From the NCBI RefSeq assembly GCF_001639725.1, contig NZ_LTAW01000004.1, positions 414,348 through 478,347 of the forward strand: a DNA stretch of 64,000 bases, read 5' to 3'. The position numbers and the translations under genes are program-made. The notes beneath the pieces are model-generated. The model was not told where the DNA came from. It did no database searches and saw only the letters and a program-made list of their open reading frames with translations. Source of the stretch: Marinomonas atlantica (lineage in GTDB: Bacteria > Pseudomonadota > Gammaproteobacteria > Pseudomonadales > Marinomonadaceae). This document shows positions 20,600 to 29,502 of the stretch, one piece after another (positions within the stretch are counted from its first letter, which is position 1; the number at the start of each line of letters is the position of its first letter).

Positions 20600-20676
20600 G
20601 GAGCGGTAGTTCAGTTGGTTAGAATACCTGCCTGTCACGCAGGGGGTCGCGGGTTCGAGTCCCGTCCGTTCCGCCA
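20600..20676 (+). tRNA. tRNA-Asp (anticodon GTC)
   Basis: A complete 77-base cloverleaf can be read: acceptor GGAGCGG/CCGTTCC, D arm GTTC/GAAT, anticodon stem CCTGC/GCAGG with loop CTGTCAC (anticodon GTC), T arm GGTTCGAGTCC, and an encoded CCA. It starts 8 bases after the hupB stop, so it may be processed from the hupB transcript. A terminator follows. Confidence 0.97.
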
Positions 20677-20687
20677 TTAGAGCAAAG

Positions 20688-20718
20688 AGGTGTGTTCCCA
20701 GCGGAATACACCTTTTTT
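20688..20718 (+). terminator. Rho-independent terminator after tRNA-Asp
   Basis: An 11-bp stem (AGGTGTGTTCC/GGAATACACCT, one G-T pair) with loop CAGC is followed by TTTTTT. It closes the hupB-tRNA-Asp unit before ppiD. Confidence 0.85.
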
Positions 20719-20753
20719 ATTTTACAGATTAACGTTTTTGAGGTGGAGGCAAC

Positions 20754-22586
20754 ATGCTCCAAGATATAAGAGACAAGTCACAAGGTGTTATCGTTAAAGT
20801 CATCATTGGTGTGGTTATTGTGACGTTTGCTCTATTTGGTGTTGAAGCATTGGTACAAAGCTTTACATCAACCGACACAGTTGCTGAAGTAGATGGCAAA
20901 GAAATTACGAGAATGGAGCTATTACAGGCTTCTGAGACTCAGCGACGTCAGCTAATTTCTATGATGGGTGGTCAAATTGACCCTGCGATGTTAGAGGAAA
21001 ATGCATTACAGCGCCGCGCATTGGATGAATTGATCCAGCGTGCAGTTTTAATGAATCAAGCTGAAGGCTTAAATCTGGGTGTTTCAGATGCACAAGTGGA
21101 TGCTTACCTCGTTCAAGCTGAGCAGTTCCAAACTGATGGTGTATTTGATCAGAGTAAATACTTGAACTTTATTCGCTCTTTGGGCTTTACACCGTTAGCG
21201 TTTAAAGAGCGTATTAAGCAAGATGTTCTAATACAACAAACTCGTAACGCGTTGGCTGGTTCGGAGTTTATTTTGCCTAGCCAAGTTGAATCGATTGTTG
21301 AATTGCAAAATCAAAAGCGTAGTTATGAGTTCATTCGTTATTCTCTGGCTCAGATGACTGAACAGGTCAATGTTACAGATGAAGAGTTGCAAGCATACTA
21401 TGATGAAAACAGTGCCAGTTTTGTGTCACCTGAGCAGGTTAAGTTAGATTATGTTGTTGTTTCCGTTGCTGACTTGCAGAATCAAGTTGAGGTGACGGAC
21501 GCTGAATTGAAAGAAGCTTATGATGCTCGTGTTGCAAGCTTCCAAGGTGAAGAACGTGAAGCGTCACATATCTTAATCGATACATCTGCTCGTTCAGATG
21601 AAGAGGCGCAAGCTCGTCTCGCTGAGGTTCAAGAGAAGCTTGCTAATGGTGAGTCATTTGCTGAACTAGCAACAGAATATTCTGATGATTTAGGTTCAAA
21701 AGATAGTGGCGGTGACTTGGGTTATGTGAGTCGTGGCATTATGGTGGGGCCGTTTGAAGATAAATTGTTTGCCATGGAAGCAGGTGAAATAGATTCTGTA
21801 GAAACAGAATTCGGCTATCATCTTATTCAATTAAATGAAATCAGTGAAACAGCAGCGCCATCGCTTAATGACATGCATGATGAGCTAATGTCAGATTTGG
21901 TTGCTCAAAAAGCCAAAGATAAACTGCTGGAAGAGCACGAAACGATCACTGATTTAGCCTATGCAAGTGATGATCTTTCTGCTATTTCAAGTGAATACGG
22001 CGTGGCTATTTTGACAACGGATTACTTTGGTCGTGATGGTGGTAATAATGAAATCACATCGTCTCCATCCGTTATTTCTGCAGCTTACAGCCCAACCGTA
22101 TTAGAGGATGGCCACAATAGTGACTTGATCGAGTTGAGTGATGAAGAGGTTATCGTTGTTCATGTAAATGATCATAAAGCCGCTGCTCAACAAACGTTCG
22201 ATGAAGCAAAAGATATGATTGCCTCAATTGTGGTTCAGCAAAAAGCAGTCGAGTCATTGCAATCTACCGCGAATGCGGCGTTAGCGTCTGGTAAAGGTGA
22301 TTGGACAACGGTGAGTAATGCTGAACGTGGTCAAGATGAAGTAGCCGCGTTAGCATTTGGTTTACCGCATCCTGCTGATGAAGGTGAAATCTCGACAGGT
22401 GTTGAGTCTACAGGTAATGGCGATTTAGTAGCGATTCGTCTCACCGAGATTAATCAGGGTAACGGCAGTGTGGAAGCATCTCAAAAAGAGATTTATGAGA
22501 ACTACTTATCACAAACGCTGACCAATATGACGATGCGTGCGCAACAAGAATCTCTGCAGAATGCAGCTGAGATAGTACGTAACTAA
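20754..22586 (+). CDS. ppiD: Periplasmic chaperone and peptidyl-prolyl isomerase PpiD
   Basis: PpiD is anchored in the inner membrane near the Sec translocon and helps newly exported proteins fold. The 610-residue protein has a single N-terminal anchor (about residues 15-35, VKVIIGVVIVTFALFG), a SurA-like N-terminal chaperone region, one parvulin domain (about 265-360, starting EASHILIDT and containing GGDLGYVSRG) and a long C-terminal chaperone region. AGGTGGAGG precedes the ATG. Position after hupB is typical of gammaproteobacteria. Confidence 0.94.
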   Translation: MLQDIRDKSQGVIVKVIIGVVIVTFALFGVEALVQSFTSTDTVAEVDGKEITRMELLQASETQRRQLISMMGGQIDPAMLEENALQRRALDELIQRAVLMNQAEGLNLGVSDAQVDAYLVQAEQFQTDGVFDQSKYLNFIRSLGFTPLAFKERIKQDVLIQQTRNALAGSEFILPSQVESIVELQNQKRSYEFIRYSLAQMTEQVNVTDEELQAYYDENSASFVSPEQVKLDYVVVSVADLQNQVEVTDAELKEAYDARVASFQGEEREASHILIDTSARSDEEAQARLAEVQEKLANGESFAELATEYSDDLGSKDSGGDLGYVSRGIMVGPFEDKLFAMEAGEIDSVETEFGYHLIQLNEISETAAPSLNDMHDELMSDLVAQKAKDKLLEEHETITDLAYASDDLSAISSEYGVAILTTDYFGRDGGNNEITSSPSVISAAYSPTVLEDGHNSDLIELSDEEVIVVHVNDHKAAAQQTFDEAKDMIASIVVQQKAVESLQSTANAALASGKGDWTTVSNAERGQDEVAALAFGLPHPADEGEISTGVESTGNGDLVAIRLTEINQGNGSVEASQKEIYENYLSQTLTNMTMRAQQESLQNAAEIVRN

Positions 22587-22601
22587 TGTGTTAGTTGTTA
22601 T

Positions 22602-22629
22602 AAAAAACCACGCTATTGCGTGGTTTTTT
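22602..22629 (+). terminator. Bidirectional terminator between ppiD and the Dyp peroxidase
   Basis: A 12-bp stem (AAAAAACCACGC pairing with GCGTGGTTTTTT) with a TATT loop lies between the two convergent genes and can serve both. Confidence 0.9.
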
Positions 22630-22665
22630 GTTTTTGTGCGTCTTAAAAACAAGTGCTAAGGGTGG

Positions 22666-23589
22666 CTATTCACTAAGTTGGTTAAGGAATTTTGGTGTTG
22701 GAACATAAAAAGCACTACCACTTGAAGCGTGGGTGTATTGCATCAAATGATCTGCATTGCCTTTTTCGTCGCCTTCGATCATGCTTTGTAGCATCAGATC
22801 AAAAATGATGGGTGTTTTTGAATAGCTAACAAAGATCAAGCCTTGCTCTTGCAAGTCACCAAACGGCATGCTTTGACGTAGAAGTTCTAGGGATTGACCT
22901 TGATCATCTTTTAGAGAAGTTCGCTTTGTATGAGCATGGGGCGATTTCTCTGCAGAAGCATATTCCTCATTGTCATACTTAGTTCGTCCAAACGTATTCT
23001 CCTGTACTTTTAGCTCTTGGTGTTCCCATTTTTCCAGGTCGTGAACGAACTTCATGTAATTCAGGTACGAGCCGCCTTTATAGGCTGAATCTTCATCACC
23101 GACTAAGGCAACAGAGGCGCGGTCTTCACCCTCAGGGTTTTCTGTGCCATCCACAAAGCCAGTAAAGTCCCGATTATCTAAGTATTTAAAGCAATGTGTT
23201 TGTGTTCGTAGTTTGACACTGTCAGACATAGCTTTTAACAGTGCCAGTGCAAGAATGTGGGTGGCATCGTGTCGATTAGATCGAATATGCATTATAAGGT
23301 CGTAGGCTTCATCTTTAACGCTTAGAAATTGGCCCGAGAAACTTGGGAATGGAGCCAGTTCTTTTGGCGGCTCACATTGCGTAATTCGATAAAAACTGTG
23401 GGTCGAAACACCAATAGCTGCATGCAATTGTGCATCAGGAAACTGATTCTGTATGTCACTGATTAACTGTGAACATGACGCGAGTGCTTTTCGAAGCACA
23501 GCTTCTTTGCCTTCGACAGCATCTAATAAAATAAAAGAAGCATCACTGGATGCTTCGGCAGTAATGCCAGTTTGATGGTTCAAACTCAT
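22666..23589 (-). CDS. Dyp-type heme peroxidase (YfeX-like)
   Basis: Dye-decolourising peroxidases use heme and hydrogen peroxide to oxidise diverse substrates. The 307-residue protein has the catalytic GFVDG motif at 144-148 (distal Asp147), followed by TENP, and a probable proximal heme histidine at 220 in AHTKRT. There is no signal peptide, so it is cytoplasmic, as for class P enzymes such as YfeX. It lies 17 bases downstream of batD on the same strand, so it may be read from the Bat operon, though a functional link is not established. Confidence 0.9.
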   Translation of the reverse strand: MSLNHQTGITAEASSDASFILLDAVEGKEAVLRKALASCSQLISDIQNQFPDAQLHAAIGVSTHSFYRITQCEPPKELAPFPSFSGQFLSVKDEAYDLIMHIRSNRHDATHILALALLKAMSDSVKLRTQTHCFKYLDNRDFTGFVDGTENPEGEDRASVALVGDEDSAYKGGSYLNYMKFVHDLEKWEHQELKVQENTFGRTKYDNEEYASAEKSPHAHTKRTSLKDDQGQSLELLRQSMPFGDLQEQGLIFVSYSKTPIIFDLMLQSMIEGDEKGNADHLMQYTHASSGSAFYVPTPKFLNQLSE

Positions 23590-23606
23590 ATTATGACTCC
23601 TGAAAA

Positions 23607-25442
23607 CTAAAAATTCGGGTACAGCGTCTTTAGTTGGCTAGCTTGTGAAGGCTTGGGTTGCCCTGTAACGTATTCTTCAAGTGCGTCCGCTAGCGCATCT
23701 CCATGCCATTGAGAAGATGCTGACGATGAATACATGACTAATTCGGCTTCCATTAAAAGCTGGGTTAAGTGCGGTGAGTCGGACAATCGTTTGATGTCAT
23801 CCACTCCGCGAATAGCGTTGTCTCCCCAGCGGTGTCTTGCCCACTCTAATAAACGTAATCGAAGTGTGCTCAAGTCATTACTACGACAGCTTTGCAAGAG
23901 TTGTTGATAGGCCGCGTCTTCATTGCCAGAAGTGAGTGGGGCGAACTCTTCCAGTGTCGGCACATCTCCTTTTGGATCGGTGTTTGTATTTGTCTTTCGA
24001 CGCAACCATAGCCAAGCGCCAATACCAGCAGCACCCATGCCGATCATGAGTGCAGCTAACATCACTTTCCAAGAACCTCCGGCCTCATTGCTTGGTGTGA
24101 GAACGACATTTAGCTCTTCAGGTTCTTCTATGTCTCCTTGGATCTCTTCTGATTTAGCTTTGGGCTTTGCCAAAGATATTGGCGCAACAGACGTTGATTG
24201 AGGTGGAATCTCATTCGAAAAGTTGTTGGGGGTGTTAGTCGCTTCTGTCGCTTGTTGCTGCGTATTGTTTGCATCGTCTGCGGCATTGGGTAGCGGTGCA
24301 ACATTCATGACTTGCGCATTAGCACGGACCGTTTTCATGGATCGCGAAACAGGGTCCCAGTAAGTCACTTCTACAACGGGCAACTCAAGCGGACCTGCTT
24401 GAGTCGGAACGACCTCAATACGCATAGTTTCATGACCAGACACTCCATTGATGGATTTATTAGTCTCATAAGTAGGAGAGGTTGGGTAGAGTTTGTAAGC
24501 GCGTGTGCTGGAAAAGTTTAAAGTTGGCAGCTGCTCACCTAAGACGCCTTGAGCGGTAATGTCTATTTCCCATATTAAGGTATCTCCAATGCGTGGATTA
24601 CTAACCGTATTCGATACCATTGAGCGAATGGCTACTGCATCGGTGGGTAGCCAATTAGAATTGCCATAAGATGCCGGGATGGGTAATGCGTTGAGCGTAA
24701 TAGGAAGGCTCTTAATATTGACTTTTCGTGTGCCATTTCGAGTATTCACGATGGCTTCAATACTTTGGTTATTGAGCTCAATGGTGCCGCTTCGTTGAGG
24801 AAATGCAACGTATTCACGAGTCATAACTTGATAAGACGTACCATCAATGTCTTCGTAGCGCATTTGATCATCAATTAAACGTTCAGTAAGAAGGTTGGGG
24901 TGATTCGGATTTGACATGCTGGCATTTTGCAGTGGTACTGCCGTATACAGCTCTAATGTCAGTAATACTTGTTGCTGAACATAGGGCTCCAGTGTACTGG
25001 CATGAAACTTAAGCATGACTAAAGGGTTACCATTGCGATCTGTCATTTGTTGCGCAGGTTTTACTTCAAGATATAGAGGCTCAGAAGCTTTTTCACCGAC
25101 TTGTATTGGTGGGATTTGGAAGTTGCCTACAGCCTTTGGCATTAAGGTAACGACCCAAAAATTTAGGGCCTGATTAGTACCTAGGTTAAAGCTAAATTGA
25201 CTATTTTGACTGCGGCTTAAAATTTCAAAATCGCGTTTTAAAGCAGATAAGTCGGGACCATTACCAGTATTGGTGAAATCTGTCCTGATTGTAAGCTGTA
25301 CAACTTCATTCTCACTGACAACGTTCTTATCGAGGGCGGCAGTCACTTGATCTGCGTGCGCCAAGTGAGCGAAAAATAGAGCAGTCACCAATGCGATGAT
25401 CTGCATTAAAGCTCTTGATGGTGATGGTAAGTGGGCTACCAT
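23607..25442 (-). CDS. BatD-like membrane protein (oxygen tolerance family)
   Basis: This 611-residue protein has an N-terminal signal peptide (hydrophobic stretch about residues 13-30, ending AHA), a large exported region with Ig-like character typical of BatD, and one membrane segment near residues 465-485 (VMLAALMIGMGAAGIGAWLWL), followed by a cytoplasmic tail. A low-complexity Asn/Gln/Thr/Ala region precedes the membrane segment. The start overlaps the end of the upstream VWA-TPR gene by 7 bases, and AGGAAGG lies about 8 bases before the ATG. It is the last gene of a MoxR/Bat operon; the family name comes from aerotolerance work in Bacteroides, and its role here is unknown. Confidence 0.85.
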   Translation of the reverse strand: MVAHLPSPSRALMQIIALVTALFFAHLAHADQVTAALDKNVVSENEVVQLTIRTDFTNTGNGPDLSALKRDFEILSRSQNSQFSFNLGTNQALNFWVVTLMPKAVGNFQIPPIQVGEKASEPLYLEVKPAQQMTDRNGNPLVMLKFHASTLEPYVQQQVLLTLELYTAVPLQNASMSNPNHPNLLTERLIDDQMRYEDIDGTSYQVMTREYVAFPQRSGTIELNNQSIEAIVNTRNGTRKVNIKSLPITLNALPIPASYGNSNWLPTDAVAIRSMVSNTVSNPRIGDTLIWEIDITAQGVLGEQLPTLNFSSTRAYKLYPTSPTYETNKSINGVSGHETMRIEVVPTQAGPLELPVVEVTYWDPVSRSMKTVRANAQVMNVAPLPNAADDANNTQQQATEATNTPNNFSNEIPPQSTSVAPISLAKPKAKSEEIQGDIEEPEELNVVLTPSNEAGGSWKVMLAALMIGMGAAGIGAWLWLRRKTNTNTDPKGDVPTLEEFAPLTSGNEDAAYQQLLQSCRSNDLSTLRLRLLEWARHRWGDNAIRGVDDIKRLSDSPHLTQLLMEAELVMYSSSASSQWHGDALADALEEYVTGQPKPSQASQLKTLYPNF

Positions 25443-27145
25443 GGTTGTTGGCCTTCCTCTTGTTTAAAGCGATTTTCGTTGCGTCTTTCCTGATGCAAGT
25501 ACCAAAGTTTTCGTTGTAATAATGTGCCAGGATCATCTTGAATTTGGCGTAGCCATTGTTCAAGTGCTTGTTGTTCTTCCATGTTACTGTTGTTGTCAGT
25601 TTTTGATTCGACTTGGGCAGACCCTTGGTCAGGGTTTTGATTATCCTGCTTTTCGGAATTGTTGTCTTGTTTTTGCTCGCTATTGACGGAGTCTTTATTG
25701 CTGTTGTCAGACTTTTGATCGTCTGAGTCACTTTGCGGAGTCTGCGAGTTAGCGTCGGTATCATCTTTCGGGGTGTTGTCAGAGTTTTCTTCAGGCGGCT
25801 GTTTTTCGAGTTGTTTTTGCACGTAGCCAAGATTTTCTTTAGCTTCTTTGAAATCAGGTTTTAGTTTTAAAGCCTGCTTGTAAGCCTCTAGGGCAGCAGG
25901 TAAATCCTCGCTCATGGCCAGAGCATTGCCTAAATTATAAAAGTCGGAAGCAGAATTGGCGAGCGGCGCAATAGTTTTGGCGGTATCGGCATAAGAGCCT
26001 TGAGCGTATTGGCTGGCAGCTTTCCAGCGCGGATCATCGAACAGTTTAGATGCGCTCTCCCAATCGCCCTGATTGACGGCTTGTTGCGCTTTTTGATCGT
26101 TAGTTTTGATCCAATCGATTGGTGATGCGTAACTCGGTGTGGATGGATTGAGTACTATAATAACCAGTGCAATCAAACCACCGCTACGGAACTGCCATAG
26201 TAGCCAAACTAAAAAAGGCAGCGCGAACCAATGTCCTTGTTCTTGCCAAGTAATGCCCGTGATATCAGAGCTACGTGCATCAGAAGTTTGGAGTGCATGC
26301 TGACCAATCGCCTCAAGCTCGTTGATGTCTGAGTTGTGAGAGTAATAGTGGCCACCTACTTCGAGGGTCACTTGTTTGATTTGATCTAAGGGTGTTTTTG
26401 GAATCGCTGTAATGCCTTGAGGGCGAAGCGTTTGCCCATCAGGCAGTTTAATAGGAGCCCCTTCTCGTGTGCCAATACTAATAACCTCTAAAGCGACATG
26501 TTGTTGAGTGACCTTGCTAAGGAGTGACACATCCTTATTTTTTAAATCATCAGTAAGTACCACAAATGTGGTGTACGGGGCATCCTGAAGGTCTACTAGC
26601 GTTAAGGCTTGTCTGAGTCCATCCGCTAGATTACTTCCATAAATTGGCATGATTAAAGGATCTAGTGCAACAAGAAAGTGGGTAAGTGTTTCTCGGTCTT
26701 GAGTGTAGGGGCTAACAATATACGCATCACCTGCATAGGCAACTAAAGCAAAATCTCCTTCAAGTGAGCTATTGATGATGTCTCGCATAATCTGTTTAAC
26801 GCGTGTTAAACGGTTAGGGCGTATGTCTGTAGCATACAGTGACAAGGATTGGTCGACGATAAACACTGTTTTTTGGTTGGCCGTATAAAGATGCGTTTCA
26901 GATTTACTAAAACTGATGCCCGAAAGTCCTATTACAAGCAGACTGATGCAGGTTAACCCAAGCCATTTTTGCGATACTTGTGAACTCTTCACATTGGTAA
27001 GGTACGGCAACAAGTGTGCGGCAACTGTCGATTTTATGGCGCTGTTTTCGGGCTTGAAGTGAATTAAACGGCTAAAAAACCAAAAAATGGGAATTAATAG
27101 CAGCCAATCTGGACGGGTGAAATGTATCCAGTCGAACAAAGTCAT
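25436..27145 (-). CDS. VWA-domain and TPR-repeat membrane protein (BatB/BatC-like fusion)
   Basis: The 569-residue protein starts with two hydrophobic segments, then a von Willebrand factor A domain with an intact MIDAS start (D-Q-S-L-S in VFIVDQSLSLYA). A further membrane segment and a TPR region (YNLGNALAMSEDLPAALEAYKQAL) follow. The last part is a strongly hydrophilic, Asn/Asp/Gln/Ser-rich linker that looks disordered. The ATG at 27145 was chosen because AGGGG precedes it and it overlaps the batA stop as ATGA. It combines what are separate BatB and BatC proteins elsewhere. Confidence 0.88.
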   Translation of the reverse strand: MTLFDWIHFTRPDWLLLIPIFWFFSRLIHFKPENSAIKSTVAAHLLPYLTNVKSSQVSQKWLGLTCISLLVIGLSGISFSKSETHLYTANQKTVFIVDQSLSLYATDIRPNRLTRVKQIMRDIINSSLEGDFALVAYAGDAYIVSPYTQDRETLTHFLVALDPLIMPIYGSNLADGLRQALTLVDLQDAPYTTFVVLTDDLKNKDVSLLSKVTQQHVALEVISIGTREGAPIKLPDGQTLRPQGITAIPKTPLDQIKQVTLEVGGHYYSHNSDINELEAIGQHALQTSDARSSDITGITWQEQGHWFALPFLVWLLWQFRSGGLIALVIIVLNPSTPSYASPIDWIKTNDQKAQQAVNQGDWESASKLFDDPRWKAASQYAQGSYADTAKTIAPLANSASDFYNLGNALAMSEDLPAALEAYKQALKLKPDFKEAKENLGYVQKQLEKQPPEENSDNTPKDDTDANSQTPQSDSDDQKSDNSNKDSVNSEQKQDNNSEKQDNQNPDQGSAQVESKTDNNSNMEEQQALEQWLRQIQDDPGTLLQRKLWYLHQERRNENRFKQEEGQQPW

Positions 27146-28140
27146 GTTCGTTCCCCTAAAGAAAATGCTAGGCGGCGTGTTGCCAGCAAAGTGGCGGCAA
27201 CAAACAGCAAGGCAAGCAAGCCTAGCCAATGGAAAAGTGTGGTTTTAGGGCGCTGTAAGATATCGCTGGATGGGGTGGGTTCTAATTGGTCTAGAAGCGC
27301 ATAAACTTGACGTAATTCTTGAGTGCTTCGTGCTCTGAAAAACTGTCCACCTGTTAATTCAGCAATGTTAGTGAGTAGTGGCTCATCCAAGTCACTAGAT
27401 GGGTTGACGATCTTTGGGCCGAAAAAACCTTGCACAGTCATTTGTTCTGCACCAATTCCGATGGTATGAACGGTTACGCCTTGTTTGGCCGCATAGTTAG
27501 CTGCTTGCAAAGGACTGACTCTTCCCGCTGTATTTGCGCCGTCGGTCATTAGAATAAGTACTTTTTGATCAGCAGGTTTGTCTTGTAAGCGTTTAATTCC
27601 TAACCCAATTGCATCACCAATTGCAGTTTGTTCTCCAGCAAAACCAATTTGGCTTTCTTGAATTAATTGATTGATGGTTTTTAAGTCATAGCTTAACGGC
27701 GCTTGAAGGTATGCTTTGCTCCCAAATACAATAATACCAATACGGTCACCGCGGCGTTCTCTAATAAATTGCGAAAGCACTTCTTTGGCAGCGCTCAACC
27801 GGTCAGCTGTACGATCATTTAAGGTCATATCTGAGATTTGCATGCTACCAGATAAATCTAATGCTATTAATAGATCTCTACCAGTGGGCGGGATTTGTGT
27901 TGCCTCTCCAAGCCAAGCGGGTCGCGAAAGGGCCAGCACCATGGTTAGCCAAGCACATGTAAGAAGAATCCATGGTAGCTTACGGTGATTGCGGTCATGA
28001 TGTTGTGGTGCCTTAGTTAAAAATTGACTATGGCGCCAATGGATGTGCGTAGCACTGGCGTTTTTACCACGGCGTCGCCATAACAAAAAGAACGGCAAAG
28101 GGAGTAGTAGTAGCGCCCAAGGCCATTGTAAATCAAGCAT
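27142..28140 (-). CDS. VWA-domain membrane protein (BatA-like)
   Basis: This 332-residue protein has membrane segments near residues 6-20 and 56-72 and a third at the C terminus (about 305-322). A VWA domain lies between them, with MIDAS motif DLSGS (in LLIALDLSGSMQ) and the later TDGANTAG threonine/aspartate loop. Its stop overlaps the next gene's start by 4 bases and its own start overlaps the DUF4381 stop by 8, showing tight translational coupling in the Bat operon. It is presumed to present a metal-dependent protein-interaction domain to the periplasm under control of the MoxR ATPase. Confidence 0.9.
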   Translation of the reverse strand: MLDLQWPWALLLLPLPFFLLWRRRGKNASATHIHWRHSQFLTKAPQHHDRNHRKLPWILLTCAWLTMVLALSRPAWLGEATQIPPTGRDLLIALDLSGSMQISDMTLNDRTADRLSAAKEVLSQFIRERRGDRIGIIVFGSKAYLQAPLSYDLKTINQLIQESQIGFAGEQTAIGDAIGLGIKRLQDKPADQKVLILMTDGANTAGRVSPLQAANYAAKQGVTVHTIGIGAEQMTVQGFFGPKIVNPSSDLDEPLLTNIAELTGGQFFRARSTQELRQVYALLDQLEPTPSSDILQRPKTTLFHWLGLLALLFVAATLLATRRLAFSLGERT

Positions 28141-28600
28141 GATGCTTCCTTATCCAATAGCTTGTTAACTGGACTAAGTCTGATCTCTGCTGTGCTGTAA
28201 GTTGACTGTCTGGACGATACAGTCCTTCGGTAAAGATCGGTTCAAACTCTGTGAATGTCCATTTTGCTCGTTTGAGCTGTTGATCTAAGATCGGAAGTAA
28301 CGCCTTGGTCGTACAGCTTGCCAGTGTCTCATGACCTTCTGTTATAAGGCATCGCTTTATCACGCTGATGCAGCTTTCAATTAATACTTTATCAGAGGCT
28401 TGTTCGACTTCCTTGAGCGCCTGCAATGCTTCATAGCGATAGATTCTGCGTTTATGCCGAAGTGCTGCTATGGTAATGATGATGACGGTCAACAAAAGAA
28501 AAGCAGCCAGTACTAACCAAGACCACCAGACAGGGGGCCAGTTAGGAATGGCTTCTGGTAACAAATAGGCCGTATTTGGCAGATCGATGGCGTTGGACAT
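28133..28600 (-). CDS. DUF4381 family small membrane protein
   Basis: The 155-residue protein has a single membrane segment (about residues 26-46, WWSWLVLAAFLLLTVIIITIAAL) and a cytoplasmic tail of about 105 residues. Family membership is inferred from size, topology and position between the DUF58 and BatA genes, the standard place of DUF4381 in MoxR operons. Its start shares one base with the upstream stop (TGATG), and its end overlaps batA. The function is not known. Confidence 0.82.
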   Translation of the reverse strand: MSNAIDLPNTAYLLPEAIPNWPPVWWSWLVLAAFLLLTVIIITIAALRHKRRIYRYEALQALKEVEQASDKVLIESCISVIKRCLITEGHETLASCTTKALLPILDQQLKRAKWTFTEFEPIFTEGLYRPDSQLTAQQRSDLVQLTSYWIRKHHA

Positions 28601-29499
28601 CAGTGTAAGATTCCATATGCTAATAGTTCGGAAGCAACTGCAATTGGTGAATGATTGACATCAAAGACATAATAACCCACTCCGAGTTGTGTCATTAAAC
28701 TATCATGTTGCTGAGCCAGCTGCGCAAAATGCTGCTTTGCAGCAGAGCGCTGCGCATTGCTTATATGCAGCGTGTTTTTAGTCTCTTGATTGGCGAACTG
28801 ATAGTGCCCGTTTGGAAGAGAGAACGCACTGGCATCTTCAACGGATACCCAGTGAACTCGATTATGCTGAGCTAGCTGTTGTAAATGCGCTTTGTTTATT
28901 TCATCCATAGCAATGTGATCGCTAAGAACAATGACCGAGTAGCCTTTAAATCGGCTTAAGTTTGGCATCTCATAAGATGTTGGTTGAAGTGTACGCTGTT
29001 TAATTAAAGTTGTTTGCGCAAGCTGTTCGCTGAAAAAACGCCAGTCTCTAATGTTTGGGGTGATGGAGAACTCATTGTCGGTTTGACTGACAAAACCGAC
29101 GTTTTCACGCTGAGCATAACTACGCCAAGCAATGATGGCAGCCAGTTGAGCTAGGCGTGTGCTGATGAATGTGGTTTGAGTACCAAAATAGGCATCTGGC
29201 GATAGGCTCAATAAAACCAATGTACGATGCTCCACATCCTCTGTGTACACTCGAGTATGAGCAATACCGGTTCTCGCTGTGACACGCCAGTCCATATGAC
29301 GAGCTTCGTCGCTGACATCATACGGCCGTATTTCGTGCAGCTCTAAGCCGTGGCCTCGCTTTTTGCTAACAATGCTGCCTGACATCATACGAGCACGACG
29401 TATTGAGCGAGCTTTGCCCAATGCTTTTGCTATGGCTGCGAGCTCTATAATGTCATCTTGATTTAGTTCTGGTGTATTTGGACTAAGCAAAGTATCCAT
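28600..29499 (-). CDS. DUF58 domain protein
   Basis: This 299-residue soluble protein has the DUF58 hallmark around residues 60-85 (IRPYDVSDEARHMDWRVTAR), followed by a VWA-like fold region (HRTLVLLSLSPDAYFG). DUF58 proteins always accompany MoxR ATPases and VWA proteins, and probably act as adaptors in that chaperone-like system; no enzymatic activity is established. It lies 3 bases after moxR. Confidence 0.9.
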   Translation of the reverse strand: MDTLLSPNTPELNQDDIIELAAIAKALGKARSIRRARMMSGSIVSKKRGHGLELHEIRPYDVSDEARHMDWRVTARTGIAHTRVYTEDVEHRTLVLLSLSPDAYFGTQTTFISTRLAQLAAIIAWRSYAQRENVGFVSQTDNEFSITPNIRDWRFFSEQLAQTTLIKQRTLQPTSYEMPNLSRFKGYSVIVLSDHIAMDEINKAHLQQLAQHNRVHWVSVEDASAFSLPNGHYQFANQETKNTLHISNAQRSAAKQHFAQLAQQHDSLMTQLGVGYYVFDVNHSPIAVASELLAYGILH

Positions 29500-29502
29500 A
29501 AG

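Noticed and set aside
22666..23589. Dyp peroxidase as encapsulin cargo
   Set aside because: No encapsulin shell gene is adjacent and the C terminus lacks an obvious cargo-loading extension.
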